This document shows positions 17,301 through 25,158 of a DNA stretch of 32,564 nt, piece by piece (within the stretch, counting starts at the first letter, position 1; the number at the start of each line of letters is the position of its first letter). The notes below the pieces were generated by a model. It was not told the DNA's origin. It saw nothing but the letters and a program-made list of their open reading frames with translations, and searched no databases. Origin of the DNA: a virus; IMG/VR virus record IMGVR_UViG_3300044620_002034, positions 1 through 32,564 of that record, one strand, 5' to 3'. The position numbers and the translations under genes were made by a program.

Positions 17301-17670
17301 TGATAGATCTATTATTGCATATGAAAGATTTTCCAAAAATTATACAATTTGCAATACAAATGTATTAACTGCGAATTACATTGATCCAGTTCAAAAAATA
17401 TATGCACTTTCTTCGTATTCACCTTTATGGGGATGGTCATTAGTATTGCCTGACCAATATAGCCCAGCTGATATAACAAAATATTACACATTTTATGACT
17501 CTATATCATCACCTTCATTGGAACAAATAGAAGGTATAATTAACTGGAGTGATAAATTTACTACCATATCAGAAACAGTTTCATCATATTCTGACTGGTG
17601 GAACATAGCAGAAAATGTTATTACCAGAGAATTGATGTTGGGGTTAGAATTATTGTCTTCAAATTCTTAA
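14365..17670 (+). CDS. Giant baseplate-region protein: PKD domain, beta-propeller, wedge-like C-terminus
   Basis: 1101-residue protein in the position of T4 gp7 (1032 residues), so probably a baseplate wedge component exposed to the host. A PKD domain occupies about residues 33-102 (WDFGDG at 53-58, then HYYKIPGTYSVKCYF). Roughly residues 445-755 form an NHL/Vgb-type beta-propeller with repeated 'dg.G.iWv....' strands, e.g. FLAADGNGDIWVTLYDS and DIEGNLWFTANTNQIVKFD. The C-terminal ~230 residues (from about 870) are helical: KKIYEKIANFVDNNVFIDTC, NITRLLDLFSIKLSKLKGF, then SYSPLWGWSLVLPDQY. Coupled to gp6 by a one-base overlap. No signal peptide. Domains are clear; the wedge role is inference from synteny. 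Confidence 0.75.
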   Translation: MNTSDYRFLYFDVLDYTNSHTTSGYTLPITPFTFIPKFDSGDDKSVSNTRILWDFGDGTTSRDITASHYYKIPGTYSVKCYFYGASGIGYESSFCQNILVKDYISDTLVLSAKNNAIIRASHYENPFILTRFNSWQTYNTLSSQGACITLHVSGNSAPLLDIDSYQNDKYAHLKSSSRFVVIEFNELLSSYDAIPVNEIFTKNNNEIYVKLDSNKNIVFCNSSDSGSVIAGTSGQRTIYYTDDYSKPPQGSVIPQTLITASFNFKNFYDTDSVKYNINSDYTVLNSLYSVSYAPRIYPQDKLGCVKFSTNGIDSEGNFNTSTFNIGKNKFVGQKIPFIAKLKDEDNFSSKSWPKFTLKKEDERLSQNSIKFYLKDTNTNTIIPSAFDIYEDYDEFNTYDKLGFFKGYIIPKIPIKNATICCDFATTSESFYIANTEHVIVTNPQSTYLFKFDLAYNIIDNLLIEENVTKTLFDTSSLSGMYASIIVPRYESNSIEYNYWAIDSDQDLVAKIDIENNIVTTINLSSGSSPSFLAADGNGDIWVTLYDSVSVCKLSSNGDILFFTAPDLINQDYSSNTFYTSQSGAAGSNSILPAIVDIDTNNNAWVAYNYTLSSFICVYDTNGNLKTRINIDYPFIANGIICTSKEISWVLLKNLNNIGFDSLLKINQTNYQKSIYNFDYKLWDFTNDIEGNLWFTANTNQIVKFDTTFSEITLFTTLTSVSGQSIDCNFNGIATTTQRDLLVFDNIDREIKVLEIDDITGSPETNLKRIKLDGVSTTGFYQNFINSKGDATGFRYSEKYLNGPVFFTKIGCCSNQFDIYPTAGEYDIAKLNENFDMHAQLKNFAFQETLRDSTTLIDDFFKSILGTTDEDPKQLGKKIYEKIANFVDNNVFIDTCNVEKLNALHKMLNENLYIFNTYNFPSNITRLLDLFSIKLSKLKGFRNQFNENFDTKGYSNDNDIYGKNLGDELNFLTTTLTAGIDRSIIAYERFSKNYTICNTNVLTANYIDPVQKIYALSSYSPLWGWSLVLPDQYSPADITKYYTFYDSISSPSLEQIEGIINWSDKFTTISETVSSYSDWWNIAENVITRELMLGLELLSSNS

Positions 17671-17675
17671 AGTGC

Positions 17676-17683
17676 TCTAAATA
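17676..17683 (+). promoter_or_regulatory. T4-type late promoter motif, GTG gene at 17689
   Basis: TCTAAATA, then TTTTT, then GTG at 17689, a 5-base spacing. It supports the GTG as the true start because no in-frame ATG lies near it. Confidence 0.65.
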
Positions 17684-17688
17684 TTTTT

Positions 17689-20499
17689 GTGTCCACGGGT
17701 TTATTAGAATATTTGCCATTGCCTAGAAATTCTATTACTTCAAATAGAATTAATGACCCACTAGCAAAAGATTTTAGGGAAGTATTCTCTTTCTATGATT
17801 TTTTACAAAATCAAGAAACACGCCTAACACCACAACAATATAATGCAGCTTATAAAAATTATCTGAATGTGTGGTCAGATGTCAAAAAAAGTAGCGAATC
17901 TGAAAAAGTTCAATTAATAAAAGATAGATATGTTGAATTATTGAAAGATATAAGTTTGAATTATCTTTCTTTTGAAGAAAAGCGATTTTTAAAATTAGCA
18001 GATTTTAATGATCCACAAGACTTAGATATTATATTACCACTCTATTCTAAAAAGATAATTGATATATGCAAGTATCATACAGAAAAAAGAGAAAAAACAA
18101 AACATGCTACCAGTAAAAATCAAGAAAGAGGAACAAAAAATTCCATTGAACATGCTATTCATGATTCTTTGACTGACTATGTTTTTGTAGGCGATGATAA
18201 TAATTTAAATTATAATTTTCCGAAATTAAATGTAGATGAAATAATCCGCACATTAGATATTGAAATTGAAGAATTGATAGATGTTTATACAACCTATCTA
18301 GATAATGATCCTAATTTAGGGTATGAAAATTACGATACAAAAAATGAGCTAAGAAAGGAATTATTTACTTCTAATTCAAATGATATTGATGGTAATTTAT
18401 TTTTAGATTTTGATGCTGCTACTAGAAAATATATATTTGATATACTATCTATTTTCTTAAAAGAAACAGGTCGTGTATTTTCAATTAATTATGACATTAC
18501 AAAGGTCTATTTAAATTGTAAATCAGGTGATAAACTATATGATTTAATAACAAAATACAAAGACTATGCTGAAAACATTTTAGGGTTAAAAACTGAATTA
18601 ATAAAAAAATTTATTGGAACTGATTTTTATTATATAAAAACTGGTGATTCTATAAGCGATATTACATCAGGAAAATTATTCGAAGCATATAATCCATCAG
18701 GTAATCTTTTAAACAGACATTTTCCAAGCACAGCTTCTATCGAAGAAGATTCTCAATTAATTACCTTGAGAAAATTGGGCTTATTTTTTAGACCAGAGAA
18801 AACAGGGTTGTTATATTTTTCAGTTCCAAAAAATAATTATCAAATTGATTATTCTAAATTAGAACCCAATAAACTTTATATATACCCAGATCCTAATAGA
18901 TATGGAAATACAGCCGGATTAACAAATAATTATTATAGTGATTATCCACTAATACATACTCAAGATTATACACCTGTCATAAAGAATGTATCAAACGGAT
19001 TTGCAAATGGTGATATTTTTTCAAATCCAACCGAGCAAAATTTCTTCGGTTATATCGCTAAAAATCAATTAGCTAATTCAAAAGTAATTAATAAGAAGGG
19101 ATTGGAGTTAAATTTTCTTTCATTATCAAATAAAGGATCCATATCAAGATGGAACAGTGATATTTTCGGAAATCAATTTGCATTATTCGAACCGACAAAA
19201 TTCAAATCATATACAGACAAAAGATCTTCATTAAATGAAAATCTCACAACATATAATGTATATGATGGCGGAGTTATGTTATTTGATGATGATACACAGT
19301 TATCCGTATTATGTTCATCAGATAAAGCAGGATGGCCTGGATTCATATTTTCATCGAGATATTACTATAACATACTTTTAGAGGGTGGTATAGGAGGCAT
19401 TGTAAATGGTGCAATGATTAGACCCATAAAAGCACCTAGACTTTATGATGGGTTATTATTCACAACACCAGCTTCTGCTACATATACGTATGATATATGT
19501 TTAACAGCATCGGGATGGACTGGTTATGACCTGTTAATAGATTGTGGTTTTTATACAGACACAATATCTTATGAAGCATCATTTTCTTTTGGGTATATAT
19601 TATCTTCTATACAATATAAAGAACTAGACGGTGGTAGTATCATTCAAGATGAAGTATATAGTGATTTTGATAGTACAAAAAATATTTTTTTAAAAGAATT
19701 GCAAAATGATAGATATACAAAAACAACTAATGCTATATCTATCACAGGCAAAGAAATTTATGTAAGAAACATAAAAGATAATACAGTATCTAATATAAGA
19801 GATTCATTTTCTGATATATTGAAAAAATATAATTATCACACAACACTTTCTTCTGAATTAATTTATAATATAGAAGATTTTAATGTATATACTGATATTT
19901 TATATATACGTACTAGCAATTATGCTATATTTGAAAAATATAAATTTGACGGATCATTTAATCCAGCTAACACACCTTCAAGTATATTAAGTGGAAATTT
20001 ATCAGAACCGTTTTTCTTTGAAGATAAAAATTATTCTTTAATTTGTACATTAGAAATATCAGGTTCAAATATATTATCCAGTAATATAATACCAAATTTT
20101 TATAAAATAAATTATAGCAATACGCAAATAGAAAAAATAGATTACGTTTTAATCGATGGTTTATCTGCTGACATATTTACAAATCCGTTACCAGTAGTTT
20201 ATACTAGAGTATCAAAACCAATTTTGACATATAATAGCAGAAATAAAATCTATGCTATAGCATCTACACTATTTGATAACAATAATATACCATATATCTA
20301 TCAAATATTTTTTAAATTTGATAATATAACCATTAATATTTTAAATACAAATTTAATTTGTTTGATGAGAGAAAAATCATATAAAACCATTGACATATTA
20401 AATGATGAGCACGATGTTCTATTCAATTTCAATCGTTTAAATAGTGCTTGCAAAATAATAAAAAATACTAGTGAAAGGAGTTTAGAATTCTATGAATAG
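17689..20499 (+). CDS. Giant baseplate-region structural protein (GTG start)
   Basis: 936-residue protein, probably a second large baseplate wedge or peripheral component; I do not recognise a named family. The N-terminal ~300 residues are helical and charged, with SLNYLSFEEKRFLKLADFND then DLDIILPLYSKKIIDICKYH (about 85-135), an arrangement suggesting a scaffold that binds other baseplate proteins. From about residue 320 it becomes beta-rich and aromatic (DYPLIHTQDYTPVIKNVSNG, LFFRPEKTGLLYFSVPKNNY). The last ~300 residues show propeller-like strand repeats. The start is GTG at 17689, set by the late-promoter motif five bases upstream. It follows the PKD/propeller gene by 18 bases and overlaps the next gene by 8 bases. 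Confidence 0.75.
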   Translation: MSTGLLEYLPLPRNSITSNRINDPLAKDFREVFSFYDFLQNQETRLTPQQYNAAYKNYLNVWSDVKKSSESEKVQLIKDRYVELLKDISLNYLSFEEKRFLKLADFNDPQDLDIILPLYSKKIIDICKYHTEKREKTKHATSKNQERGTKNSIEHAIHDSLTDYVFVGDDNNLNYNFPKLNVDEIIRTLDIEIEELIDVYTTYLDNDPNLGYENYDTKNELRKELFTSNSNDIDGNLFLDFDAATRKYIFDILSIFLKETGRVFSINYDITKVYLNCKSGDKLYDLITKYKDYAENILGLKTELIKKFIGTDFYYIKTGDSISDITSGKLFEAYNPSGNLLNRHFPSTASIEEDSQLITLRKLGLFFRPEKTGLLYFSVPKNNYQIDYSKLEPNKLYIYPDPNRYGNTAGLTNNYYSDYPLIHTQDYTPVIKNVSNGFANGDIFSNPTEQNFFGYIAKNQLANSKVINKKGLELNFLSLSNKGSISRWNSDIFGNQFALFEPTKFKSYTDKRSSLNENLTTYNVYDGGVMLFDDDTQLSVLCSSDKAGWPGFIFSSRYYYNILLEGGIGGIVNGAMIRPIKAPRLYDGLLFTTPASATYTYDICLTASGWTGYDLLIDCGFYTDTISYEASFSFGYILSSIQYKELDGGSIIQDEVYSDFDSTKNIFLKELQNDRYTKTTNAISITGKEIYVRNIKDNTVSNIRDSFSDILKKYNYHTTLSSELIYNIEDFNVYTDILYIRTSNYAIFEKYKFDGSFNPANTPSSILSGNLSEPFFFEDKNYSLICTLEISGSNILSSNIIPNFYKINYSNTQIEKIDYVLIDGLSADIFTNPLPVVYTRVSKPILTYNSRNKIYAIASTLFDNNNIPYIYQIFFKFDNITINILNTNLICLMREKSYKTIDILNDEHDVLFNFNRLNSACKIIKNTSERSLEFYE
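20474..20480 (+). promoter_or_regulatory. Shine-Dalgarno AAAGGAG for gene at 20492
   Basis: AAAGGAG 11 bases upstream of ATG 20492, inside the end of the preceding gene. It is the clearest SD in the window and occurs at a gene without its own late-promoter motif, as expected for an internal cistron. Confidence 0.5.
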
Positions 20500-21085
20500 A
20501 AATTCTTATAATATAACAACACATTTAAATGGTTTGTCTGGTATAGAAACACTAGATACAAAAGTTTTTAATTCACACGAAATAGAATTTAAATTTAATT
20601 TTATTTCATATCCAAATGTAGATTTAGTAAAAATGAAAATTACTTTTGATCAAAAAATTAGGGTATTTGAATTTAATGAGATATTAAGTAATTTTATTTT
20701 AAAAAAAGAAACACCATACGAAATTGAAAAGAGAGATATTGCAACTATAAAATTATTTTATAGTAATTTTAAAACATACGAATATCAATTTCCTATGATT
20801 TTTATACCTCCCTCAATTTTAGAAGATTTTGACGGTTCCATTATTCAGAATGCTCAATTTTTGGATACTATTGAAAATGATGATTTATTTTTTGTTATGA
20901 AGAATAGCAAAAATCAATATTTTAATTTTAGATCAGGTTCAAATGTTGTTTCTTATAGAAAAGCTTTAGAGCAACAAACAATACCGCCAACGCCAATAAT
21001 CAGTGCTACACTATCTACTAATACAGGTTTTGTATCAGCAGACTTATTGACTGAATTCAATGAATACATTGAAGTGAATACTTAA
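20492..21085 (+). CDS. Unrecognised protein in the baseplate gene run
   Basis: 197-residue protein that I do not recognise. It is beta-rich in its first two thirds, with alternating charged and hydrophobic strands (VDLVKMKITFDQKIRVFEFN, YEYQFPMIFIPPSILEDF). The middle contains NDDLFFVMKNSKNQYFNFRS and the C-terminus is Thr/Pro/Ser-rich. It begins 8 bases before the end of the upstream giant gene and has a Shine-Dalgarno motif within that gene, so it should be translated from the same mRNA at a ratio tied to it. Context suggests a small accessory or connector protein of the baseplate. No membrane segment or signal peptide is visible. Confidence 0.7.
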   Translation: MNRNSYNITTHLNGLSGIETLDTKVFNSHEIEFKFNFISYPNVDLVKMKITFDQKIRVFEFNEILSNFILKKETPYEIEKRDIATIKLFYSNFKTYEYQFPMIFIPPSILEDFDGSIIQNAQFLDTIENDDLFFVMKNSKNQYFNFRSGSNVVSYRKALEQQTIPPTPIISATLSTNTGFVSADLLTEFNEYIEVNT

Positions 21086-21093
21086 CATAAATA
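21086..21093 (+). promoter_or_regulatory. T4-type late promoter motif for gene at 21099
   Basis: CATAAATA, matching the T4 consensus TATAAATA at 7 of 8 positions. It ends 5 bases (GAAAT) before ATG 21099 and is the closest match to T4 in the set. Confidence 0.7.
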
Positions 21094-21098
21094 GAAAT

Positions 21099-21515
21099 AT
21101 GAGTTTATCTTCTGTAGAAATTAAAAGTTTGCCGATAACAGATGAAATTTTAGATTCAGATCTTATTATCGTTGAAAAACAAAATTATACAGCAGCTGCC
21201 CCCGGCGGATTAATTAAAAATTACTTTATAAACGAAATAAATGAAGTAATAACAGCCAATACATACTCAGCTGATGAAGTTACATTAACATTATCAGCTG
21301 GTGAATTTAAAGTAAAAGATGGTGGTATTGGTTTGGATCAATTATCACCAGACGTAGTAGCTCAATTGGGCAGTGGTACCAGCAATGCATTGTCAGGAGT
21401 ATTAGCAACTTATACAACACCAGTAACATCATCTGGCAAATTTTTAGAAATAAATATTGACATAGGTGGTGGTACACTTAGGAAGTATGGTATTAGATTA
21501 TATGAATTACCATAA
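21099..21515 (+). CDS. Small fibre/baseplate protein with shared fibre motifs
   Basis: 138-residue protein, probably a short virion appendage subunit. The N-terminus reads like a domain seen at the start of phage fibre proteins (EIKSLPITDEILDSDLIIVE). Residues 70-90 hold KVKDGGIGLDQLSPDVVAQL, which resembles KLKDGGIQREHIGSDVYRL in the fibre gene at 27667. The C-terminus (KFLEINIDIGGGTLRKYGIR then LYELP) resembles the C-terminus of the protein at 28750 (EYLKIDINGTIRYIRLWDAI), so the three share modules. It has its own late-promoter motif and is followed by a possible weak terminator and another late promoter, so it may be a single-gene transcript. Confidence 0.7.
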   Translation: MSLSSVEIKSLPITDEILDSDLIIVEKQNYTAAAPGGLIKNYFINEINEVITANTYSADEVTLTLSAGEFKVKDGGIGLDQLSPDVVAQLGSGTSNALSGVLATYTTPVTSSGKFLEINIDIGGGTLRKYGIRLYELP

Positions 21516-21525
21516 GTAATTTTTT
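21486..21525 (+). terminator. Possible weak intrinsic terminator
   Basis: Inverted repeat TATGGTA (21486-21492) and TACCATA (21508-21514) with a 15-base loop, followed after 5 bases by six T (21520-21525). The stem is AT-rich, overlaps the end of the gene, and the T-run is displaced, so efficiency is doubtful. It sits just before the late promoter of the next gene. Confidence 0.25.
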
Positions 21526-21534
21526 CTTCTAACC

Positions 21535-21542
21535 ATTAAATA
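21535..21542 (+). promoter_or_regulatory. T4-type late promoter motif, GTG gene at 21548
   Basis: ATTAAATA, then CTTGT, then GTG at 21548, a 5-base spacing. It fixes the GTG start of the following gene. Confidence 0.65.
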
Positions 21543-21547
21543 CTTGT

Positions 21548-23728
21548 GTGCGCATTTTTCATCAAAATGAAATATTAGAACCTCTTTTTACCAAATATGT
21601 CGGTGACGATGATTTGGCATTTAAAACCAGAAAAATTACATCACAAGACGGTTTTTATTTTCATGATGAGCATTATCTCAAAAATGTAAAAGATCAAAGC
21701 ATTAATAATTATTCAAATTTTATATTAACAAATAATATAAAAAACGATGATGTTTTTGAATTAAAAAATATAAAATATAATTCACCAGTTACTTTTTGTT
21801 CATCAATAAAATTTAGTAATGAAAAATATTTAAAGATAAATGTAGCTACACAAAAACCAGAATTTGATACAAAAAATGATAGATATACATCATTTGAAAT
21901 TTTTCTTTTATCAGAAAATCTTTGTCAAATTTATTTCGTAGATGGATTTGATATATACTATCTTAGCTACGAATCAGGTAATTTTACTTTTTCTAAAAAA
22001 TACAATTTTGGGAATTCCATATTTCAATATATAAAAAATAAAAATGTATTTTATTTTCTAAAGAAAATTTCTAACAATCTAAAAACATTATCTATTAGAA
22101 ATGATCAATTTGTGTTTTCTGATGATGTATATTCATCGAATCCAGCTACATTAAATTTTTATTTGCAAGATTTTAACTTCAATGCAAACACTTCGTGGGC
22201 TTCTTATGAGAAAATCAATAAGAATAAATTATCTGTAAATCCAGAAAATTCAATTTTAGATTGTTCAAACAATATTTTAATATATAACAATTATACCTAT
22301 ATATCTGGATCAGAAATTGAAGCCAATTTTTTAACATTGAAAAATCAACACAGTGTTAAAAATTATAGCTATCGAGCAGACAATTTAAATAATACAAATC
22401 CCAACATACCAAATATTGAATTGAGAAATTATAATTCATTAGATACTGGATTAAATCAAGAATTAGGATTTGATTCAATCGTATTATCATACGATACGTA
22501 TAATAGTGACTATATTTTTAAGGCAGACAGATATACACAATTTCAAATGCCAGATAGTTCATATCCATTTGAACAACTCAACATTAATGATTCATTATTA
22601 TTCAGAAATGGTGCTATAGCTGGTGATACACCTTATCATTCAGACAAGGTATTTTTCAAAGATATTAGAACTGGTGTTTCAAATGCAAAGTATTTGTGTA
22701 CTTGGTTATCTGGTGATGAAAGAAGGGCTGTTTGGGTTGATAGATACTATTATCCAGAAAAAACACCATTCGCATCTTCATTATCGACCACGCCTGATTT
22801 GGCGTTTTTGGATAAAATTGAAGAATATTTAAATACCACCTTAGCACCATCTGCTTATTATGATAATTTTATTTGGCAAACATCTATAGGGGAAGAATTA
22901 GATTCTACACCACAAAAAATAAAAGATGCTATTTGGGGTGAAGTATTTTTTGATAAAATAAGTGATGTTATTTTAGCCCCCAATCAGGAATATGTTTATC
23001 ATCGACTTGGTGAAAAATATGCAGATCAAATATTAAACGCATTATCTGCTTCTTTATTATCAGATGGATTATTACCAATTAGGCGTTACGATGGGTTTGA
23101 ATTTATTTTTGATCAAGCATCTGGTGATATAACATATGAATTCACTGGAAATGAATACTCTCTTATAGACAATTACAGAAAAATTAATAATACTAATGAA
23201 TTTACATTATCATTTTCAATGAATTCTAATAATTGGGAATCGGGGTTCGGGCATGAAATCATGGGATCATTTAATGATCGCGGATTTGGCGTATTTTCGG
23301 ACGAAAAAATAACGCCTTTTATTATGGTTCAAGAGGGCAGAATGGTCGAAATCTATAATACATCGTTTCAAAAAATAGATTCTGTTTACTTATCACAAGA
23401 CGAACTCGATGTTCAAGTTTTGTCGTCTCAAACTAATAATGACAATATATCAGTAACAACAACATATTACCTAACTTCATTCCTAATAAAAGATTTGATT
23501 AGAACAGATCATTTAAATTTCTTCTCCCCTACTATACGAAATTATAACAATGTTACAACATATAGAAATGATGCTATTATTAATAGAAGGGAATGCGGCA
23601 TCCTTTATACAAATGAAGACGAAATATCTAGAATACTATCGCCCAATAATGTATTTGGATTTGATAATACGGAAATTACAAAAATTCAAATTGAGCAATG
23701 TAAATTCAAAACACGCAAATCAAAATAA
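21548..23728 (+). CDS. Large beta-rich tail/baseplate structural protein (GTG start)
   Basis: 726-residue protein with no family name I can give. The first ~250 residues are repeated beta strands rich in Tyr/Phe/Asn, propeller-like (FEIFLLSENLCQIYFVDGFD, YYLSYESGNFTFSKKYNFG). The middle has CTWLSGDERRAVWVDRYYYP then EKTPFASSL and DSTPQKIKDAIWGEVFFDKI. Around residues 545-620 a concanavalin/LamG-like sheet is suggested by EFTLSFSMNSNNWESGFGHE and IMGSFNDRGFGVFSDEKITP. The start is GTG, set by the late-promoter motif and lack of an alternative. It is followed after 3 bases by another propeller/LamG protein. Context implies a virion surface or baseplate component; carbohydrate binding is possible but unproven. 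Confidence 0.7.
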   Translation: MRIFHQNEILEPLFTKYVGDDDLAFKTRKITSQDGFYFHDEHYLKNVKDQSINNYSNFILTNNIKNDDVFELKNIKYNSPVTFCSSIKFSNEKYLKINVATQKPEFDTKNDRYTSFEIFLLSENLCQIYFVDGFDIYYLSYESGNFTFSKKYNFGNSIFQYIKNKNVFYFLKKISNNLKTLSIRNDQFVFSDDVYSSNPATLNFYLQDFNFNANTSWASYEKINKNKLSVNPENSILDCSNNILIYNNYTYISGSEIEANFLTLKNQHSVKNYSYRADNLNNTNPNIPNIELRNYNSLDTGLNQELGFDSIVLSYDTYNSDYIFKADRYTQFQMPDSSYPFEQLNINDSLLFRNGAIAGDTPYHSDKVFFKDIRTGVSNAKYLCTWLSGDERRAVWVDRYYYPEKTPFASSLSTTPDLAFLDKIEEYLNTTLAPSAYYDNFIWQTSIGEELDSTPQKIKDAIWGEVFFDKISDVILAPNQEYVYHRLGEKYADQILNALSASLLSDGLLPIRRYDGFEFIFDQASGDITYEFTGNEYSLIDNYRKINNTNEFTLSFSMNSNNWESGFGHEIMGSFNDRGFGVFSDEKITPFIMVQEGRMVEIYNTSFQKIDSVYLSQDELDVQVLSSQTNNDNISVTTTYYLTSFLIKDLIRTDHLNFFSPTIRNYNNVTTYRNDAIINRRECGILYTNEDEISRILSPNNVFGFDNTEITKIQIEQCKFKTRKSK

Positions 23729-23731
23729 TAT

Positions 23732-25153
23732 ATGACATTACCTTATACATCAAAGTTTTATTCAAATGGTGCTATTTTCGATTCCTTCGGTTCATTAGAT
23801 AAAACCTATTTGTCATATTATGTTGAAGGAGATATACTATATTATTTGTATGAAAACAATGAATGTTATGGTATTGATTTGAGAACAGAAGAAATTTCAT
23901 CTATAGAAATTTTAGCACCAACTGAAATTTTAGAAGGTGATATAGTTGCATCATTATCATGCAGTACTATAGTAGCAAAAAATGGGTCAGTATATGGATT
24001 TGATGGATATCACGCCAAACTCTTCCGGGATGAATATGTGCTTTATAAGAAAGGAAATTCAGAATTGTGGAGAGAGAGCTTAAATCACTCTACTAAGGAT
24101 TTACTTTTATCATCCACTTCTCAGATTAGAGATTTTATTATTGATGATGATGATAATTTTTACGTTATACATACAAATGCAAAAATTTCCAAATTCAATA
24201 AGTATAGGGAAAATATATTCACATTATCAAATACACAATCTGCTCTTAGCTCAGCTATAGAAAATGCCGAATTTATAAAATTAGATTTGATTAGAGAGTA
24301 TGATGAAAATGGGCTGTCTTTTTATCCAGTCTTATTGGGAAATAATGCCGATGGCAGGCATTTCTTAGCTAAAATAAATGAAGCTAATTTATCTTTTGAA
24401 AACGTAACATTAATCGATACACATGGCACATATCAAAAAGAAGGTGCACCCAGAAGAATAAATTATAATCTTTCGAATTATGATTATTTAAAACATCGCT
24501 TCAAACAAAAAAATATAATCAATTTCAAAACACGTCTTAAAAATATATACAATAATAAAAATATATTAGATTTAGAAATACCTGTTGATATTAGTCAATT
24601 TAAAAACGGAGAACATCATTTCGTATTCAGACTTAACACAAAACACGGAAAGATTGATTTATTTGTAGACGGTACACTGTCTTCAAGTATAAATTTTCCT
24701 AAAGCTGATTTTACATTCCAGGATATCACACAAGATTCATTTGTGGTAGGTACAACATACTTTTATAATAATATAACATTACCACAACATTTAAAACAAA
24801 CTAAGCATTATATGCTTAATAATTGCTCTATTAAAAATTTTAAATTATATGATAAAGCAATTTCAAATGATGAAATTAAATTTTTATTAATTAAATCACA
24901 AGGCGATTCAGATTTAATTACATCATTGCCCACAGGGCATCGTAATGAAATAGAGCAAGTAGAACGCATATTCACAGTTAATACGCCAGGCAACAAAAGT
25001 AATAAAGTAAATATTGTCATTAAAAATAGCAACATCAATAATTCTGCAATCAAAGAAAATGTAAAAAATATTATTCTTGAAAAGATTAATAAAATTTTAC
25101 CTGTTGGTGTTACTGTAAATGATGTAGTGTTCAAAAACACAGACATTAAATAA
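23732..25153 (+). CDS. Structural protein: propeller-like N-terminus, LamG-like domain, small C-terminal domain
   Basis: 473-residue virion-type protein in three visible parts. Residues 1-220 are propeller-like strand repeats (TYLSYYVEGDILYYLYENNE, DFIIDDDDNFYVIHTNAKIS). Residues about 265-390 look like a concanavalin/LamG jelly-roll: RLKNIYNNKNILDLEI, NGEHHFVFRLNTKHGKIDLF followed by VDGTLSSS, then NCSIKNFKLYDKAISNDEIK, the usual closing 'i.n..iYnraLs..Ei' element. Residues 395-473 are a small alpha/beta domain ending NIILEKINKILPVGVTVNDV, which resembles terminal docking domains of baseplate proteins. No promoter motif precedes it; it should be cotranscribed with the upstream gene (3-base gap). 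LamG-like domains in phage often bind surface glycans; that role is inference. Confidence 0.72.
   Translation: MTLPYTSKFYSNGAIFDSFGSLDKTYLSYYVEGDILYYLYENNECYGIDLRTEEISSIEILAPTEILEGDIVASLSCSTIVAKNGSVYGFDGYHAKLFRDEYVLYKKGNSELWRESLNHSTKDLLLSSTSQIRDFIIDDDDNFYVIHTNAKISKFNKYRENIFTLSNTQSALSSAIENAEFIKLDLIREYDENGLSFYPVLLGNNADGRHFLAKINEANLSFENVTLIDTHGTYQKEGAPRRINYNLSNYDYLKHRFKQKNIINFKTRLKNIYNNKNILDLEIPVDISQFKNGEHHFVFRLNTKHGKIDLFVDGTLSSSINFPKADFTFQDITQDSFVVGTTYFYNNITLPQHLKQTKHYMLNNCSIKNFKLYDKAISNDEIKFLLIKSQGDSDLITSLPTGHRNEIEQVERIFTVNTPGNKSNKVNIVIKNSNINNSAIKENVKNIILEKINKILPVGVTVNDVVFKNTDIK
25145..25152 (+). promoter_or_regulatory. T4-type late promoter motif for gene at 25159
   Basis: ATTAAATA overlapping the stop codon of the upstream gene, ending 6 bases before ATG 25159. 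Confidence 0.55.
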
Positions 25154-25158
25154 AATTA

